DNA of 49,662 nt from a virus. Every line of letters begins with the position of its first letter. Within the stretch, counting starts at the first letter, position 1. The DNA is taken from positions 1 through 49,662 of the IMG/VR virus record IMGVR_UViG_3300031857_015005, one strand, 5' to 3'. Below the pieces are notes generated by a model. That model had not been told where the DNA came from and ran no database searches. It saw only the letters and a list, made by a program, of their open reading frames with translations. This document shows positions 38,878 through 47,790 of this stretch, piece by piece. The translations under genes were made by a program, and so were the position numbers.

Positions 38878-39970
38878 ATGAACGCTTTTCTTCAAGTTCT
38901 TTAAGAGTCTCTTGATAAAGTCTCGAACTTACATTTTTTAATGATTGTTTGATATTTTCTGAATACGGTAAAGATTCAATATGTTTATCTATAAGTCTAG
39001 ATAAGTTAATCTCTTCATATGCGTCAATGATCTCTCCGTCCTCTGTGGTAACATCATCATCACCTGAGGTTATGATAGGGTTAATTTTACGGTACCCTGT
39101 GAACTTGTCAGCAAATATACCAAAAGGAAACTTTAAGGACCACTGAGGTGTTACCATTACATCTACATAATTGTTCTCAAATAGTTTTTGAAGTTTTCCG
39201 ATAGGCTGCTCTAAAACCCAATCCAATTTAAACTTAACAAATTTTGGTGAATGATTATTTTGGAAACTAACTTCTTCATCAGATTCCAAATCAAGTCTCC
39301 AAATAGATTTGGTATTTCCACTATCAGAACGAGTTAATTCATAAGGGCACCCAAGCATTCTTACGTTTTTGTATTTCTGTGCATAATGTATATGTCCAGA
39401 ATAAACTCGATGAAAGTGCGCAAAGCGGTCAGGATCACTACCTTCTTCAATTTTTACAAATTTATTGAAAGACATTCCTTTAATGTCAGTGTGACAAAAC
39501 ATAATCTCTGCATGATATGCAGGATCTGTTACAATTTCAGCAAATTCTTCAGGGCTATCAACCCACGGCATGAATAGTGCTTTACGAGGTCCAAGTTGAA
39601 CTACTGTAGGTTTTTCATAAATATGAATATCTGACATGTGCTTGAATACTTTTAACGAATTAATTTCATTAGAGTACTTCATGAATATGTCATGATTACC
39701 GATGATCATATAAACGGGCATGATTTTTGTAATCTCCTCAAAGATTGCCATACCTTTGTTTAAAACATACAGATTAATTGACTGTCTTGAGTCGAATACG
39801 TCGCCGCAATGTATAAGAACATCTCCGGGTTGGTATTCTCGTTTTAGAGTAGGGATAAAATGATTCATGAAGTAATCTTCAATCGTATCCATCCACTCTC
39901 GAGAATTTGTTCTAACTCCTAAGTGTGTATCGGATATTAGCCAGATTCTTTTTGCGTCGATTTTTAGCAT
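38867..39970 (-). CDS. 47: recombination nuclease subunit (gp47, Mre11/SbcD-like)
   Basis: 367 residues, against 339 for T4 gp47. Metallophosphoesterase motifs in order: ISDTHLGVR, IHCGDVFDSR, IGNHDIFM, FCHTDIKG and SGHIHYA. These bind the two metal ions of the Mre11 nuclease. It partners with the gp46-like ATPase encoded next. It begins 1 base after the stop of the preceding small gene. Confidence 0.93.
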   Translation of the reverse strand: MLKIDAKRIWLISDTHLGVRTNSREWMDTIEDYFMNHFIPTLKREYQPGDVLIHCGDVFDSRQSINLYVLNKGMAIFEEITKIMPVYMIIGNHDIFMKYSNEINSLKVFKHMSDIHIYEKPTVVQLGPRKALFMPWVDSPEEFAEIVTDPAYHAEIMFCHTDIKGMSFNKFVKIEEGSDPDRFAHFHRVYSGHIHYAQKYKNVRMLGCPYELTRSDSGNTKSIWRLDLESDEEVSFQNNHSPKFVKFKLDWVLEQPIGKLQKLFENNYVDVMVTPQWSLKFPFGIFADKFTGYRKINPIITSGDDDVTTEDGEIIDAYEEINLSRLIDKHIESLPYSENIKQSLKNVSSRLYQETLKELEEKRSYED

Positions 39971-39971
39971 A

Positions 39972-40397
39972 CTAAAATAATCTCTTAATGTTTTTCTTTT
40001 TAAAGATATTGTATTTTACATCCAATTCTTTAAGTAACGCTTCTTTGTATACCGGAGCAAGTTCTTCATATAGTAAATCATATGATATGCTCATAAATTC
40101 TGCAATGGCAACGAATTTTTCTACAGGCGGTATCCCTTTAGAATTTCTTAAGTTGTCATCAAAGTAATAATAGATTTTGGCAACATCTCCTCGAACAACT
40201 TTTTTGTTCTTTGAGTATTCTTCATAAAAGTCAGATGTTTGGAATATCTCGTACAAGTCTTCTTGTAAACGATTATCTGTGTATTCTTCAAATGTATCAC
40301 GAGGGATGTATTTGTCATGAACCTTAATTGCCCCAAAGGTTTCATACTCTATGTCGCCCGTGTTATAACGATTGTTAAAAATTTTATCTTCTTTCAT
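39972..40397 (-). CDS. hypothetical protein between helicase and gp47
   Basis: 141 residues, acidic and Tyr-rich in the first half (EYETFGAIKVHDKYIPRDTF), helical and basic at the end (KYNIFKKKNIKRLF). The ATG shares a base with the helicase stop (TAATG), so it is translationally coupled to the replicative helicase and precedes gp47 by 1 base. This placement suggests a replication or recombination accessory protein such as a helicase loader or mediator. No family recognised. Confidence 0.7.
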   Translation of the reverse strand: MKEDKIFNNRYNTGDIEYETFGAIKVHDKYIPRDTFEEYTDNRLQEDLYEIFQTSDFYEEYSKNKKVVRGDVAKIYYYFDDNLRNSKGIPPVEKFVAIAEFMSISYDLLYEELAPVYKEALLKELDVKYNIFKKKNIKRLF

Positions 40398-41698
40398 TAT
40401 TCAGATGTCATTTGGGAGTCAGGATCTTGAGTAATTCTCATAAGATCATAACTAATTAAAAATTTCTGACGAGCATTTTTGTACCCATCATTACGATTTG
40501 CAATTAACTTAAGAATGTATTCTCGATTGGCATGCATGATTTCATCTTGTATGATACCAAACATTGCATCAACCGTATGTCCTAATGCTGCAGATTCTGA
40601 AATGTTATTTGCACTTAAGTCAGTACTTCCAAAGCCTGAACGGTTAATTTGAGTTGCTGTAACGATTGCCCAGTTATTCCTCATTGCCATAGCTCGAAGA
40701 TCTTCAGCAATTTGCTTAATCTTCATGTATGTATTCTCTGAGTTAGGATTTCTCCAGTTCTTCAAGATATTAATATAGTCAAGTACAATTACTTTAAACT
40801 TAATACCTTTAATTTCCTCCATCTTGATTAAGTATCTTTCTATGTCAGGTACACCTGCAGATGAAGTAGGAAATTCTTTTACATAAAGTTTACCTGGAAC
40901 CTGCAGACTTTCATAACCCATGTTAGCAATCTTTTGCTTCATTAAGGTTTTATCTTCAGCAAGATTATCATATTCCTTCATGTTAATTCCTAACAAGTTG
41001 GCACCAAGACGTTTAATAAGTTTACGGTCACGCATCTCTAAAGATAGAACCGCTGTGTTATACCCAAGTTTAACTGAGTTTGCCGCAACGTTTGCTAACC
41101 AGATTGACTTACCAATCTTCATTTCACCAATAAAACAAAATAGTGCTTTAGAATACCATCCGCCACCAAGAACAAGATCCATCATAGGTATTCCTGAGCT
41201 AAAAGTATCTGTGGCAGGCTGTAAGTGAGATTCAGGATTAAAGAAGTCCAAACCTTCATCAAAATTAAACTGAATGTTATTTCTTTCAGTAATAATGTTT
41301 TTGGCATTTTGAACTACATCTTTAACATTCTCTGTTGTAACTTTTGTAGTCTTAAGATAATTTAATAGGTCGTATACGGAAAGGTCAAGATTCTTATATT
41401 CAATCCAAGATTCAGCAGTTTCTTTTAGCCATTCTTCCTCGTATTCTTTAAGATTAACTTCATAAAGATAATCTATCTTTTTGCTGTCAAGTTCATCAGA
41501 CAGACCTTTCATTTTGATTAATTCATTAATCTGTTGGCGGGTCGGTACATCTGTATACTTTTCAGAAAATTCTTGTACGATTTCGTATATCTTACGAATG
41601 TCTGCAGTATCGAAAAATCTTGACTTAACGATATCCAGAAGCTCTCTTCTCTCTATGAGATAATGAAAGAATATTTTTTCTAAGTGTGTTGCTACCAT
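40397..41698 (-). CDS. 41: replicative DNA helicase (gp41, DnaB-like)
   Basis: 433 residues, against 475 for T4 gp41. A helical N-terminal domain (residues 1-140) precedes the RecA-type motor: Walker A GEMKIGKS at residues 191-198, AVLSLEMRDRKLIKRL, Walker B VIVLDYINIL, then WAIVTATQINRSGFG and the C-terminal motif LKLIANRNDGYKNARQKF. It forms a hexamer unwinding DNA at the fork. A TATATAAC motif after TCGAG lies just upstream, similar to one before gp52. Confidence 0.92.
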   Translation of the reverse strand: MVATHLEKIFFHYLIERRELLDIVKSRFFDTADIRKIYEIVQEFSEKYTDVPTRQQINELIKMKGLSDELDSKKIDYLYEVNLKEYEEEWLKETAESWIEYKNLDLSVYDLLNYLKTTKVTTENVKDVVQNAKNIITERNNIQFNFDEGLDFFNPESHLQPATDTFSSGIPMMDLVLGGGWYSKALFCFIGEMKIGKSIWLANVAANSVKLGYNTAVLSLEMRDRKLIKRLGANLLGINMKEYDNLAEDKTLMKQKIANMGYESLQVPGKLYVKEFPTSSAGVPDIERYLIKMEEIKGIKFKVIVLDYINILKNWRNPNSENTYMKIKQIAEDLRAMAMRNNWAIVTATQINRSGFGSTDLSANNISESAALGHTVDAMFGIIQDEIMHANREYILKLIANRNDGYKNARQKFLISYDLMRITQDPDSQMTSE

Positions 41699-41729
41699 AT
41701 TAAGTTATATACTCGACTGTATAAATAGT

Positions 41730-42059
41730 TTACATCCACGGGTTTCTAATTAGCCTGTAATAGCCTTTAGACCTTTCTGTTCGAGTTTTTTGTAAAAGTA
41801 ATTCATCAGGTGGTAAAGTATCATCTGCAATAGAATCCAAGAAATCTCTAAATTCCTTAAGTGTTCCAATACAAGATTTCATTTGCCCCCAAATGTTTTC
41901 AGCTACAAACTCGCGGTCAAGCCAAGTGCCATCTTCGTCCCCCTCTTCTAATGCACGTATCATTACATACACACGATCCGTATGAGAAGGAAACCCTGGA
42001 ACTTCATTGTAGATTTCCAGGGCATACTTAACTTCTAGTTTGTTTTGATTAATCCTCAT
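41730..42059 (-). CDS. small protein at the gp40 position
   Basis: 109 residues from the ATG at 42057-42059 (MRINQNKLEVKYALEIYNEV), overlapping the uvsX stop by 11 nt; the longer frame from 42119 runs deep inside uvsX and is unlikely. Acidic middle (ALEEGDEDGTWLDREFVAEN), basic C terminus (RTERSKGYYRLIRNPWM). In T4 gene 40 lies between uvsX and 41 with similar size, so it may be a positional counterpart, but I see no convincing sequence likeness. Confidence 0.6.
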   Translation of the reverse strand: MRINQNKLEVKYALEIYNEVPGFPSHTDRVYVMIRALEEGDEDGTWLDREFVAENIWGQMKSCIGTLKEFRDFLDSIADDTLPPDELLLQKTRTERSKGYYRLIRNPWM

Positions 42060-43302
42060 CACTGTTGTCATCAATAATGTCGTCCATTTCAAGTTCTTCC
42101 AATTCTGACAAGTCAGCAATATTTGGAAGCATGAACATTTTCTTGATTACCTTTTCATCAAGTTCTCTAAGTACTTCTTCAGTAATTACTTTTGAAGTAA
42201 ATAGTTCTGAAGGTTTTAATTCCGCACCTAAGTGGCGAACTACAATAGTTCTTGCAGTTTCTTTTGGTTCAAGATAAAGAACTCGAGTATTTCCGTTTTC
42301 ATCAGTGTGCTCAAAACGAGTAGGTCCGATAATTGCCTCAGCAGGTTTACCAGCCACGTGTTTATCAAAACCTTTTTGGTCCATAAGTTTTCCTTTTTGG
42401 ATTCCGCAGTTTTCCCAGTTAATAAAAGATTCTAATCCAACGTATGGATTCATACCTTTATAAAAACTGATGTGGAACTTAACAGGAATAGGACGAGCAA
42501 AACGATTCTTTGCAGCTTTTGATGTTACAATGATACCTGTCTTTTGTACACCTGCGGCAGCAGCCTCATCACCGCCTTCTTTAAGACCAGCTTTAGAAAG
42601 TTGTAAAATTACTGAAGCATTATAGATTGCTCCGCCTCCACCAGAAATAGTTTGTCCTGGTATGAATGAACCGATACTTGCGTATGTGTGATTAGTAAAG
42701 ATAAACGGAATTTTCATTTCAGCAAGATCCGTTGTAATTACACGGAATAAAGAACGAAGTTCTTGTTGCTTTGTCATATCCTTTTTTTCACTTCCGCTCA
42801 TTGCGTCGGTTCTTTCTTTGTTGGTAGCAAGGTTACCTAAAGAGTCAAGTACAAGCATGATCTTAGGAAGTTCAGTTCCTTTATCTTTTGCTTTTTTCAA
42901 TGTATCACATAAGTTAGCAACAAAGTGACGTACCTCTTGTGGAGTACTTACTGGTTGATAACGGAATTTCTCAGGATCTACTCCAAAGTTACGAATGATA
43001 TCTTCATCAACCGCAGCCTCAGAATCCATGTATATAATGTTGTAGCCCATTTTCTGAGCCTCACGACAAGCATTAAGTGTTAAGAAGGTTTTCCCAGTAC
43101 CAGATTCACCTGCCACACAGATAGATCTTGAATTAGGATAACCGCCAAACAGACTGCCACTAAGCTGAGCATTAAGTAAGTAATTTCCAGTCCCAATCCA
43201 TTCATCAATTTTTGAGAATGTGTTAATTGTGATAATAGAACCTTTATCATTTACTTTAGTAAGCGCCGTGTCCAGATCTGTAAAAGAGAGTTGTTTAGCC
43301 AT
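42049..43302 (-). CDS. uvsX: UvsX / RecA-type recombinase
   Basis: 417 residues, against 391 for T4 UvsX. RecA-fold motor: Walker A GESGTGKT at residues 65-72, YMDSEAAVDEDIIRNFGV, Walker B IMLVLDSLGNLATNKE, and the DNA-binding loop region FTNHTYASIGSFIPGQTISG followed by GGGAIYNASV. The C terminus is very acidic, ending in DDIIDDNSDED. It catalyses strand exchange in recombination-dependent replication together with gp46/gp47. Confidence 0.94.
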   Translation of the reverse strand: MAKQLSFTDLDTALTKVNDKGSIITINTFSKIDEWIGTGNYLLNAQLSGSLFGGYPNSRSICVAGESGTGKTFLTLNACREAQKMGYNIIYMDSEAAVDEDIIRNFGVDPEKFRYQPVSTPQEVRHFVANLCDTLKKAKDKGTELPKIMLVLDSLGNLATNKERTDAMSGSEKKDMTKQQELRSLFRVITTDLAEMKIPFIFTNHTYASIGSFIPGQTISGGGGAIYNASVILQLSKAGLKEGGDEAAAAGVQKTGIIVTSKAAKNRFARPIPVKFHISFYKGMNPYVGLESFINWENCGIQKGKLMDQKGFDKHVAGKPAEAIIGPTRFEHTDENGNTRVLYLEPKETARTIVVRHLGAELKPSELFTSKVITEEVLRELDEKVIKKMFMLPNIADLSELEELEMDDIIDDNSDED

Positions 43303-43318
43303 TTTTAGAATTTTATTT

Positions 43319-44500
43319 TTAGAATAGTTGTGTTCTTACAATTAGCTCCGTAGAAATTGGAGGTAAACCTATTGCACTAATGAAACGATTAAGTGGGTCA
43401 ATGATGTTCTTTGCAAATTGTGTATCATAATCTACAGGTGGCGCAAATTCAATAGGATGGTTTCCAGGTAAATAAGCAAATACATTTTCACCAACACCGT
43501 GGTCGGTCTTTGCATAATAGTATCTAACTTTGTCACCAGATTTGATTAATTGATATTTGTTTTTCCACTTACTGTTATTTAACATGTAATTATGAAAACC
43601 TGCAGCCCTGACGTGCATAGGACAATGATTATTCAGAATAAGTTTCTTACGGTCGTCAGCAACTCCTTTTTCGTAATCCGTAATACCCGAAGACATAGAA
43701 ATGTTTTCAATATTATCTAAGATAAATCCATCTTTTTCTTTTTTCAGCAAGTCAGCAAGTGCTCGCATATTAAGTTTGGTTTTTTCTTTAAAGATAATCT
43801 TTAAAAGCTCTTTCAGTTTGTTACGAGCAAATAGTGGAGTAGACGATTGCACGATCTCAACACCTACCGCTTTGATTTTTTCTAAAGGTTCATAATTAAT
43901 ACCTTCGCCCTGACCATCTTTCCAAGCAATATCCATACAGTACTTTTTCTTTTTCAAAAGAATAACTGAATATGAAATAGTTTCCATTTCAAGATCTTGT
44001 ATGTTTTCGGTTCCTGTTTGTGCGGCATAAGTTGCATATGATTTCTCAATGTAACCTTTAATCCTGTGTTTGTAAATTCCTTTTAATAAATCACGGGGGT
44101 CACCTGCCCAATCACAACCTTTAACAACTTCTTGAAACGTGATGTAACAAGAGTCAGTATCACCGTAGATTGAAACGTCTTGAGTAACTTTATCCGCTCG
44201 AGTAATGCCAAGGATATTATGCAATTCTTTATCACGGTGCCAAAAATCCAAAAAGTATCTGTTGAATATCTTGGTAGCAATTCCGCGGACCTCCTGGCCT
44301 TGCAGTGTAATAGCCTCAGCAACTCTAACGTTATACCCTACGAAATACGGTGATGCAGTAGCACCATAAACCGAGTTAATGAAAATCTTGATTGCCTGCT
44401 CCTCATTCTTTTTCAAATTCATGAGATTGGTCAGACGATTAATCTCTGCCGTGATCTCCTCCTTTGAAGCATTCGTCGGGTCGATCTTGCAGTATTTCAT
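43319..44500 (-). CDS. 43: DNA polymerase B family, C-terminal half only (split gp43)
   Basis: 393 residues. It begins shortly before motif B (KIFINSVYG, residues 38-46), has motif C YGDTDS at 112-117, the KKKKYCMD/KAVGVEIVQSSTP motif, a thumb domain, and a C-terminal clamp-binding-like tail (LIVRTQLF). The exonuclease domain and palm motif A (DxxSLYPS) are absent, and no N-terminal half lies in this window. T4 gp43 is 898 residues. The ATG shares a base with the sliding-clamp stop (TAATG), so it is a true start in an operon and not a broken remnant. It must pair with a separate N-terminal subunit. Confidence 0.9.
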   Translation of the reverse strand: MKYCKIDPTNASKEEITAEINRLTNLMNLKKNEEQAIKIFINSVYGATASPYFVGYNVRVAEAITLQGQEVRGIATKIFNRYFLDFWHRDKELHNILGITRADKVTQDVSIYGDTDSCYITFQEVVKGCDWAGDPRDLLKGIYKHRIKGYIEKSYATYAAQTGTENIQDLEMETISYSVILLKKKKYCMDIAWKDGQGEGINYEPLEKIKAVGVEIVQSSTPLFARNKLKELLKIIFKEKTKLNMRALADLLKKEKDGFILDNIENISMSSGITDYEKGVADDRKKLILNNHCPMHVRAAGFHNYMLNNSKWKNKYQLIKSGDKVRYYYAKTDHGVGENVFAYLPGNHPIEFAPPVDYDTQFAKNIIDPLNRFISAIGLPPISTELIVRTQLF

Positions 44501-45246
44501 TAGTCAGCTTTTCCGATAATCATTTTAGTTTCAGTTTCAATAGAATGGAAGATTAATCTATCTTCATTCATATACACCATTGTGTCTTCTTTATCCAAGT
44601 AAGCAAATTGAGATTTGTAAACTGAAATAGTCAAGTTAGCAGCAGTATCATCAATGTTTAACAAGTTTAAGTTAAATGATTTCCCTGATGCTTTAACTAC
44701 TCCATTTTTAACAGAAAGTGTTAAAAGTTTTTGGTCTGGGTCAAGTGACACAAGAGAGTTAATTCTTGCCTGTAATTCTTTAGTAAGAACAAAGCTAGTT
44801 TGTGCAGATTCATTGTTTGAAATACGATCCATCATCTCATCAGTAATGTGAGTGAATAATCTTAATGATGCACATTGGTAATTAATGTCAAGAGAATCAT
44901 TTTTTAATGTGATTCCTGTTCCTACTAATCCTTCAGCAGTGTTTTCAGTATCAAGATTAAACTCGATGTTAGATTCACCGAAGTGAGAAAAAGATTTCAT
45001 CAATCTGTCAAGAGAGATTACACCAAAAAGTAATTCTTGTTCTGGTGTTTGCGCTTCGTCACCGAAGATTCTGCTTAGTTCAATCTTTGATGATTTCACA
45101 ACACTTCTTTCAGGTGTGTGAGTTTTTGCTTTAAGATAACCACCGTCTACTTCAATAAGTAATGATGGAGCAACAGAAGAAAAACGTTTTAAGAAATTTG
45201 TTAGCTCTTCAGAAGATTGTAACTGTAAGTTAAGTTGATTGCTCAT
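44500..45246 (-). CDS. 45: sliding clamp (gp45-like)
   Basis: 248 residues, against 228 for T4 gp45. Two-domain beta/alpha clamp layout with LQSSEELTNFLKRFSSVAPS at the N terminus, a middle ELLFGVISLDRLMKSFSHFG and a C-terminal VYMNEDRLIFHSIETETKMI segment. It forms the trimeric ring that holds polymerase on DNA and, in T4, activates late transcription through gp55. The stop overlaps the start of the polymerase half by one base. Confidence 0.88.
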   Translation of the reverse strand: MSNQLNLQLQSSEELTNFLKRFSSVAPSLLIEVDGGYLKAKTHTPERSVVKSSKIELSRIFGDEAQTPEQELLFGVISLDRLMKSFSHFGESNIEFNLDTENTAEGLVGTGITLKNDSLDINYQCASLRLFTHITDEMMDRISNNESAQTSFVLTKELQARINSLVSLDPDQKLLTLSVKNGVVKASGKSFNLNLLNIDDTAANLTISVYKSQFAYLDKEDTMVYMNEDRLIFHSIETETKMIIGKAD

Positions 45247-45305
45247 TAGTTGTAATTTAATTTAGTTTAGTTTAAGTTTATATTCATTTATTAGTAATAA
45301 GTTCT

Positions 45306-45911
45306 TTATATGACCTCATCAATTAGACCATATTTTTTGCATTTCTTTGCGTTCCACCAAATATCACGAGATAAGATTTTATCCATCTCTTCCGCTGGAA
45401 TTTGCGTATACTTTTTATAATGTTTCTTAATGGTTTTCATAATACCTTCATTATTGTCCAAGTGATCTTTCATTGCTGAATGTTTACCCCAGCAGGCATC
45501 ACTAAGTTCATGAACAAGCATGTAAGCATTTTCTCTCATTAATCTTTTTGATCCAGCCACAGATATAATTGTTGCGCCAGATGCCGCGGCACCTTCAACA
45601 ATAGTTATAATAGGAACTACTTTTGAGATTCTTGCAATGGTGTCAGCAATAGCAAAAGACGCAAACACATCACCACCCATAGAATTGATATGTAACCAAA
45701 TAGGGGCTGGCGGATTAACTTCATGCATTGATGAAAATGCTGAAGGTGCCATTTGCATTGAAACTTGTTGTAAAATTTTGTTTAGCTCAAGAGCTGATTC
45801 TGAGGTTACTTCGGTATAAAAATACACGTGATCATTTAATACTGATACACCGCTACCTCCCGGCATTGAAAAATCCGTGTCGTCGTTTGATTTGTCTTTA
45901 TCTTTATTCAT
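45306..45911 (-). CDS. ClpP-like serine protease
   Basis: 201 residues from the ATG at 45909-45911, which overlaps the gp52 stop by 8 nt; the longer frame from 45989 lies inside gp52. ClpP/crotonase fold with a probable triad: Ser111 in EGAAASGATI, His134 in MLVHELSD, Asp183 in SRDIWWNAKK, followed by KKYGLIDEVI as in ClpP. The oxyanion segment is INSMGGDVFASFAIAD. Phage ClpP-like enzymes often serve as prohead proteases, but here it sits between topoisomerase and clamp genes, so regulatory proteolysis during replication is equally possible. No ATPase partner is seen in this window. Confidence 0.85.
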   Translation of the reverse strand: MNKDKDKSNDDTDFSMPGGSGVSVLNDHVYFYTEVTSESALELNKILQQVSMQMAPSAFSSMHEVNPPAPIWLHINSMGGDVFASFAIADTIARISKVVPIITIVEGAAASGATIISVAGSKRLMRENAYMLVHELSDACWGKHSAMKDHLDNNEGIMKTIKKHYKKYTQIPAEEMDKILSRDIWWNAKKCKKYGLIDEVI

Positions 45912-47322
45912 ATTGGTTGGATTCTTCTTCATCATCCTCGGATTGTGAATTGCCAAATACGGCAATACCATCGATTTCTTCTTCATCAATAAATAAGTTC
46001 ATTGAAGAGCTGCTTCTATTTTGTGTTCCACGAGATTTTGCTGTATCTGTTAGTCCACTTAAAATTTCTATTGCTGCGTTAAGTTCGATAGTTTGCGCTT
46101 TTAACTCTTCGGTTAGTTCTTTAATTTTTTCTCGCGTTCTTTGCAATTCTTGTTCTGTTAATGACTTAAGATAAATTGAGTCAAGACGACGACGAACATT
46201 AGGATATCCTTTAGTTAAGCCTTTAAGGAATGCCTCAATATCTTCATCAGTATACATCTTGCTCTTTTTAGCTTCAAGCATGTACAGTAAATATTTTTCT
46301 TTAAATGTAGAAAATAATAATTCTTCATCCGCCTCTTTCTTAAAGTACTCTAGTCTTTTTACTTTAAGTTCAGCCAGACGGTAGCGATAATCGTCAATGT
46401 AATCTTCAATACGATTATATTCTAATACCATTCCATCTTTAACAAATACTGGTGTTTCAGTTACAATCATTTTAGTTGCTTTCTCAACAGCTTCAACAAA
46501 GACTGGCCATTCAGCCTTGCTTCCAGAAAACTGTAAAAGAACATCAACGTTTGCTTGTGAGTTATTTGTTATTTTAATTGGATGTTTTTCAATAAGAGCT
46601 TCAACTTTTTTCAAGAATGAGCCGTATTTCATTAATGGTGGTAATTCAGTAACACGAATTGTATGGGCTGTTTGGTTTATTTCAATAGCACCTTCAATTA
46701 ACCAAGTTTTATCTAATCCTTTATATCTTGTTACTTTACCGCCAAAGTTTTTAAACTTTGGTTTAACTTCTTTAACTTTTCCGTCAAGATATTTTTGAAC
46801 ATCATTAAGATCTCTTGGTAAAACAGTAGTTGCATATCCAACAGCAATACCTATGATGGTATTAGTAAGACCTATAGGTAGGTCAACCCAGAGTGGGTTC
46901 CACGCGCCTTCATCATTTTTTAAGTTTAAGAAGCTGCTTTTACGAATCATTTCAGCAATCTTAGGGTTTATACGAACAGACGTATAACGAGCAGCAGATG
47001 CTTCATGATTAACTGGAGATCCAAAGAATCCGTCTCCAAGAAGTAATTGCTCTGAATTTCCAAAAGGACGAGCTAGTTTGTTTATTGCACCGGTTAATGA
47101 TTTGTCACCGTGGTGATATCCATCAGTAATACAGGCACCTACCACAGATAAAGATTTGTTAAAACTATGTGGAGCATTCAGCATGATAATTCGCTGAACA
47201 TTTGTAAGTCCATCATAAAAAGAAGGAATCCCGCGATTTTCTAAAACATATAAAGCATAGTTTCTGAAGTTGGTATCAATCTGTCTGGAGATAGGTAAAG
47301 GATAAATTTTAGATTTTGCCAT
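45904..47322 (-). CDS. 52: DNA topoisomerase II medium subunit (gp52-like)
   Basis: 472 residues, against 442 for T4 gp52. GyrA/ParC-type breakage-reunion domain: SRQIDTNFRNYALYVLENRG, IPSFYDGLTNVQRIIML, and the catalytic RY pair in ASAARYTSVRINP (Tyr113). Coiled-coil region near residues 320-420. The acidic C terminus (DDEEESNQYE) overlaps the ClpP-like start. It works with the gp39-like subunit encoded upstream to relieve supercoils during replication. Confidence 0.93.
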   Translation of the reverse strand: MAKSKIYPLPISRQIDTNFRNYALYVLENRGIPSFYDGLTNVQRIIMLNAPHSFNKSLSVVGACITDGYHHGDKSLTGAINKLARPFGNSEQLLLGDGFFGSPVNHEASAARYTSVRINPKIAEMIRKSSFLNLKNDEGAWNPLWVDLPIGLTNTIIGIAVGYATTVLPRDLNDVQKYLDGKVKEVKPKFKNFGGKVTRYKGLDKTWLIEGAIEINQTAHTIRVTELPPLMKYGSFLKKVEALIEKHPIKITNNSQANVDVLLQFSGSKAEWPVFVEAVEKATKMIVTETPVFVKDGMVLEYNRIEDYIDDYRYRLAELKVKRLEYFKKEADEELLFSTFKEKYLLYMLEAKKSKMYTDEDIEAFLKGLTKGYPNVRRRLDSIYLKSLTEQELQRTREKIKELTEELKAQTIELNAAIEILSGLTDTAKSRGTQNRSSSSMNLFIDEEEIDGIAVFGNSQSEDDEEESNQYE

Positions 47323-47377
47323 TTAAGTACAAGTATTTATGATTATATTCTCGAGTGGGTAATTAGTTTTTGGAAAC

Positions 47378-47410
47378 AAAAAAGGAACTCGAAATTAATC
47401 GGTTCCTTTT
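47378..47410 (-). terminator. Rho-independent terminator after acidic gene
   Basis: 9-bp stem AAAAGGAAC/GTTCCTTTT, 13-nt loop, T tract 47378-47383 on the minus strand. It separates the acidic-protein gene from gp52. Confidence 0.88.
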
Positions 47411-47431
47411 GTAAATGATATGTTTAAAAGA

Positions 47432-47770
47432 TTAGTCTTCAGGCAATTCCTCAACTTCATCTTCTTCTTCGTCTTCATCTTCTTCTTCTTTTTCTTCCTC
47501 TTCACCTGCGTCTTTAGCAGCATCATCAGCAACTTCTTCAGTTTCTTCTTCAGTTTCTTCAGCAGGAGCATCTTCTGTTGCGTCAGCGGCAGCATCAGTT
47601 TCAGCAGCAGCTATTTTTGCAGCTTCAGGATTTTCTTCTTTGTCGGTTTCAGCACCAGCATCGGTGTTTACATCCTCTACATCTGTTGTAGTTTCAGTGT
47701 CCTCAGTATCTACATTCTGTTTTACTAAATCTTCCTTAACAAATGCCTCAAACGTTTTTAAATGTTTCAT
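47432..47770 (-). CDS. very acidic protein, possible prohead core protein
   Basis: 112 residues. After an N terminus MKHLKTFEAFVKEDLVKQN the rest is low-complexity D/E/A/T, ending in a run of acidic residues (EDEVEELPED). The N terminus resembles the capsid-targeting peptide of T4 internal proteins (MKTYQEFI), and T4 gp67 is a similarly acidic core protein, so packaging in the prohead is plausible. It is also possible that it is simply a DNA-mimic-like acidic factor. It has a terminator after it, indicating strong separate expression. Confidence 0.7.
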   Translation of the reverse strand: MKHLKTFEAFVKEDLVKQNVDTEDTETTTDVEDVNTDAGAETDKEENPEAAKIAAAETDAAADATEDAPAEETEEETEEVADDAAKDAGEEEEKEEEDEDEEEDEVEELPED

Positions 47771-47790
47771 TGTTATCTTGGTTTTTATTT

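Noticed and set aside
43303-43350. Possible intein or homing-endonuclease origin of the split polymerase
   Set aside because: No intein N- or C-terminal motifs and no endonuclease gene near the break; the half-gene starts with a clean operon overlap.
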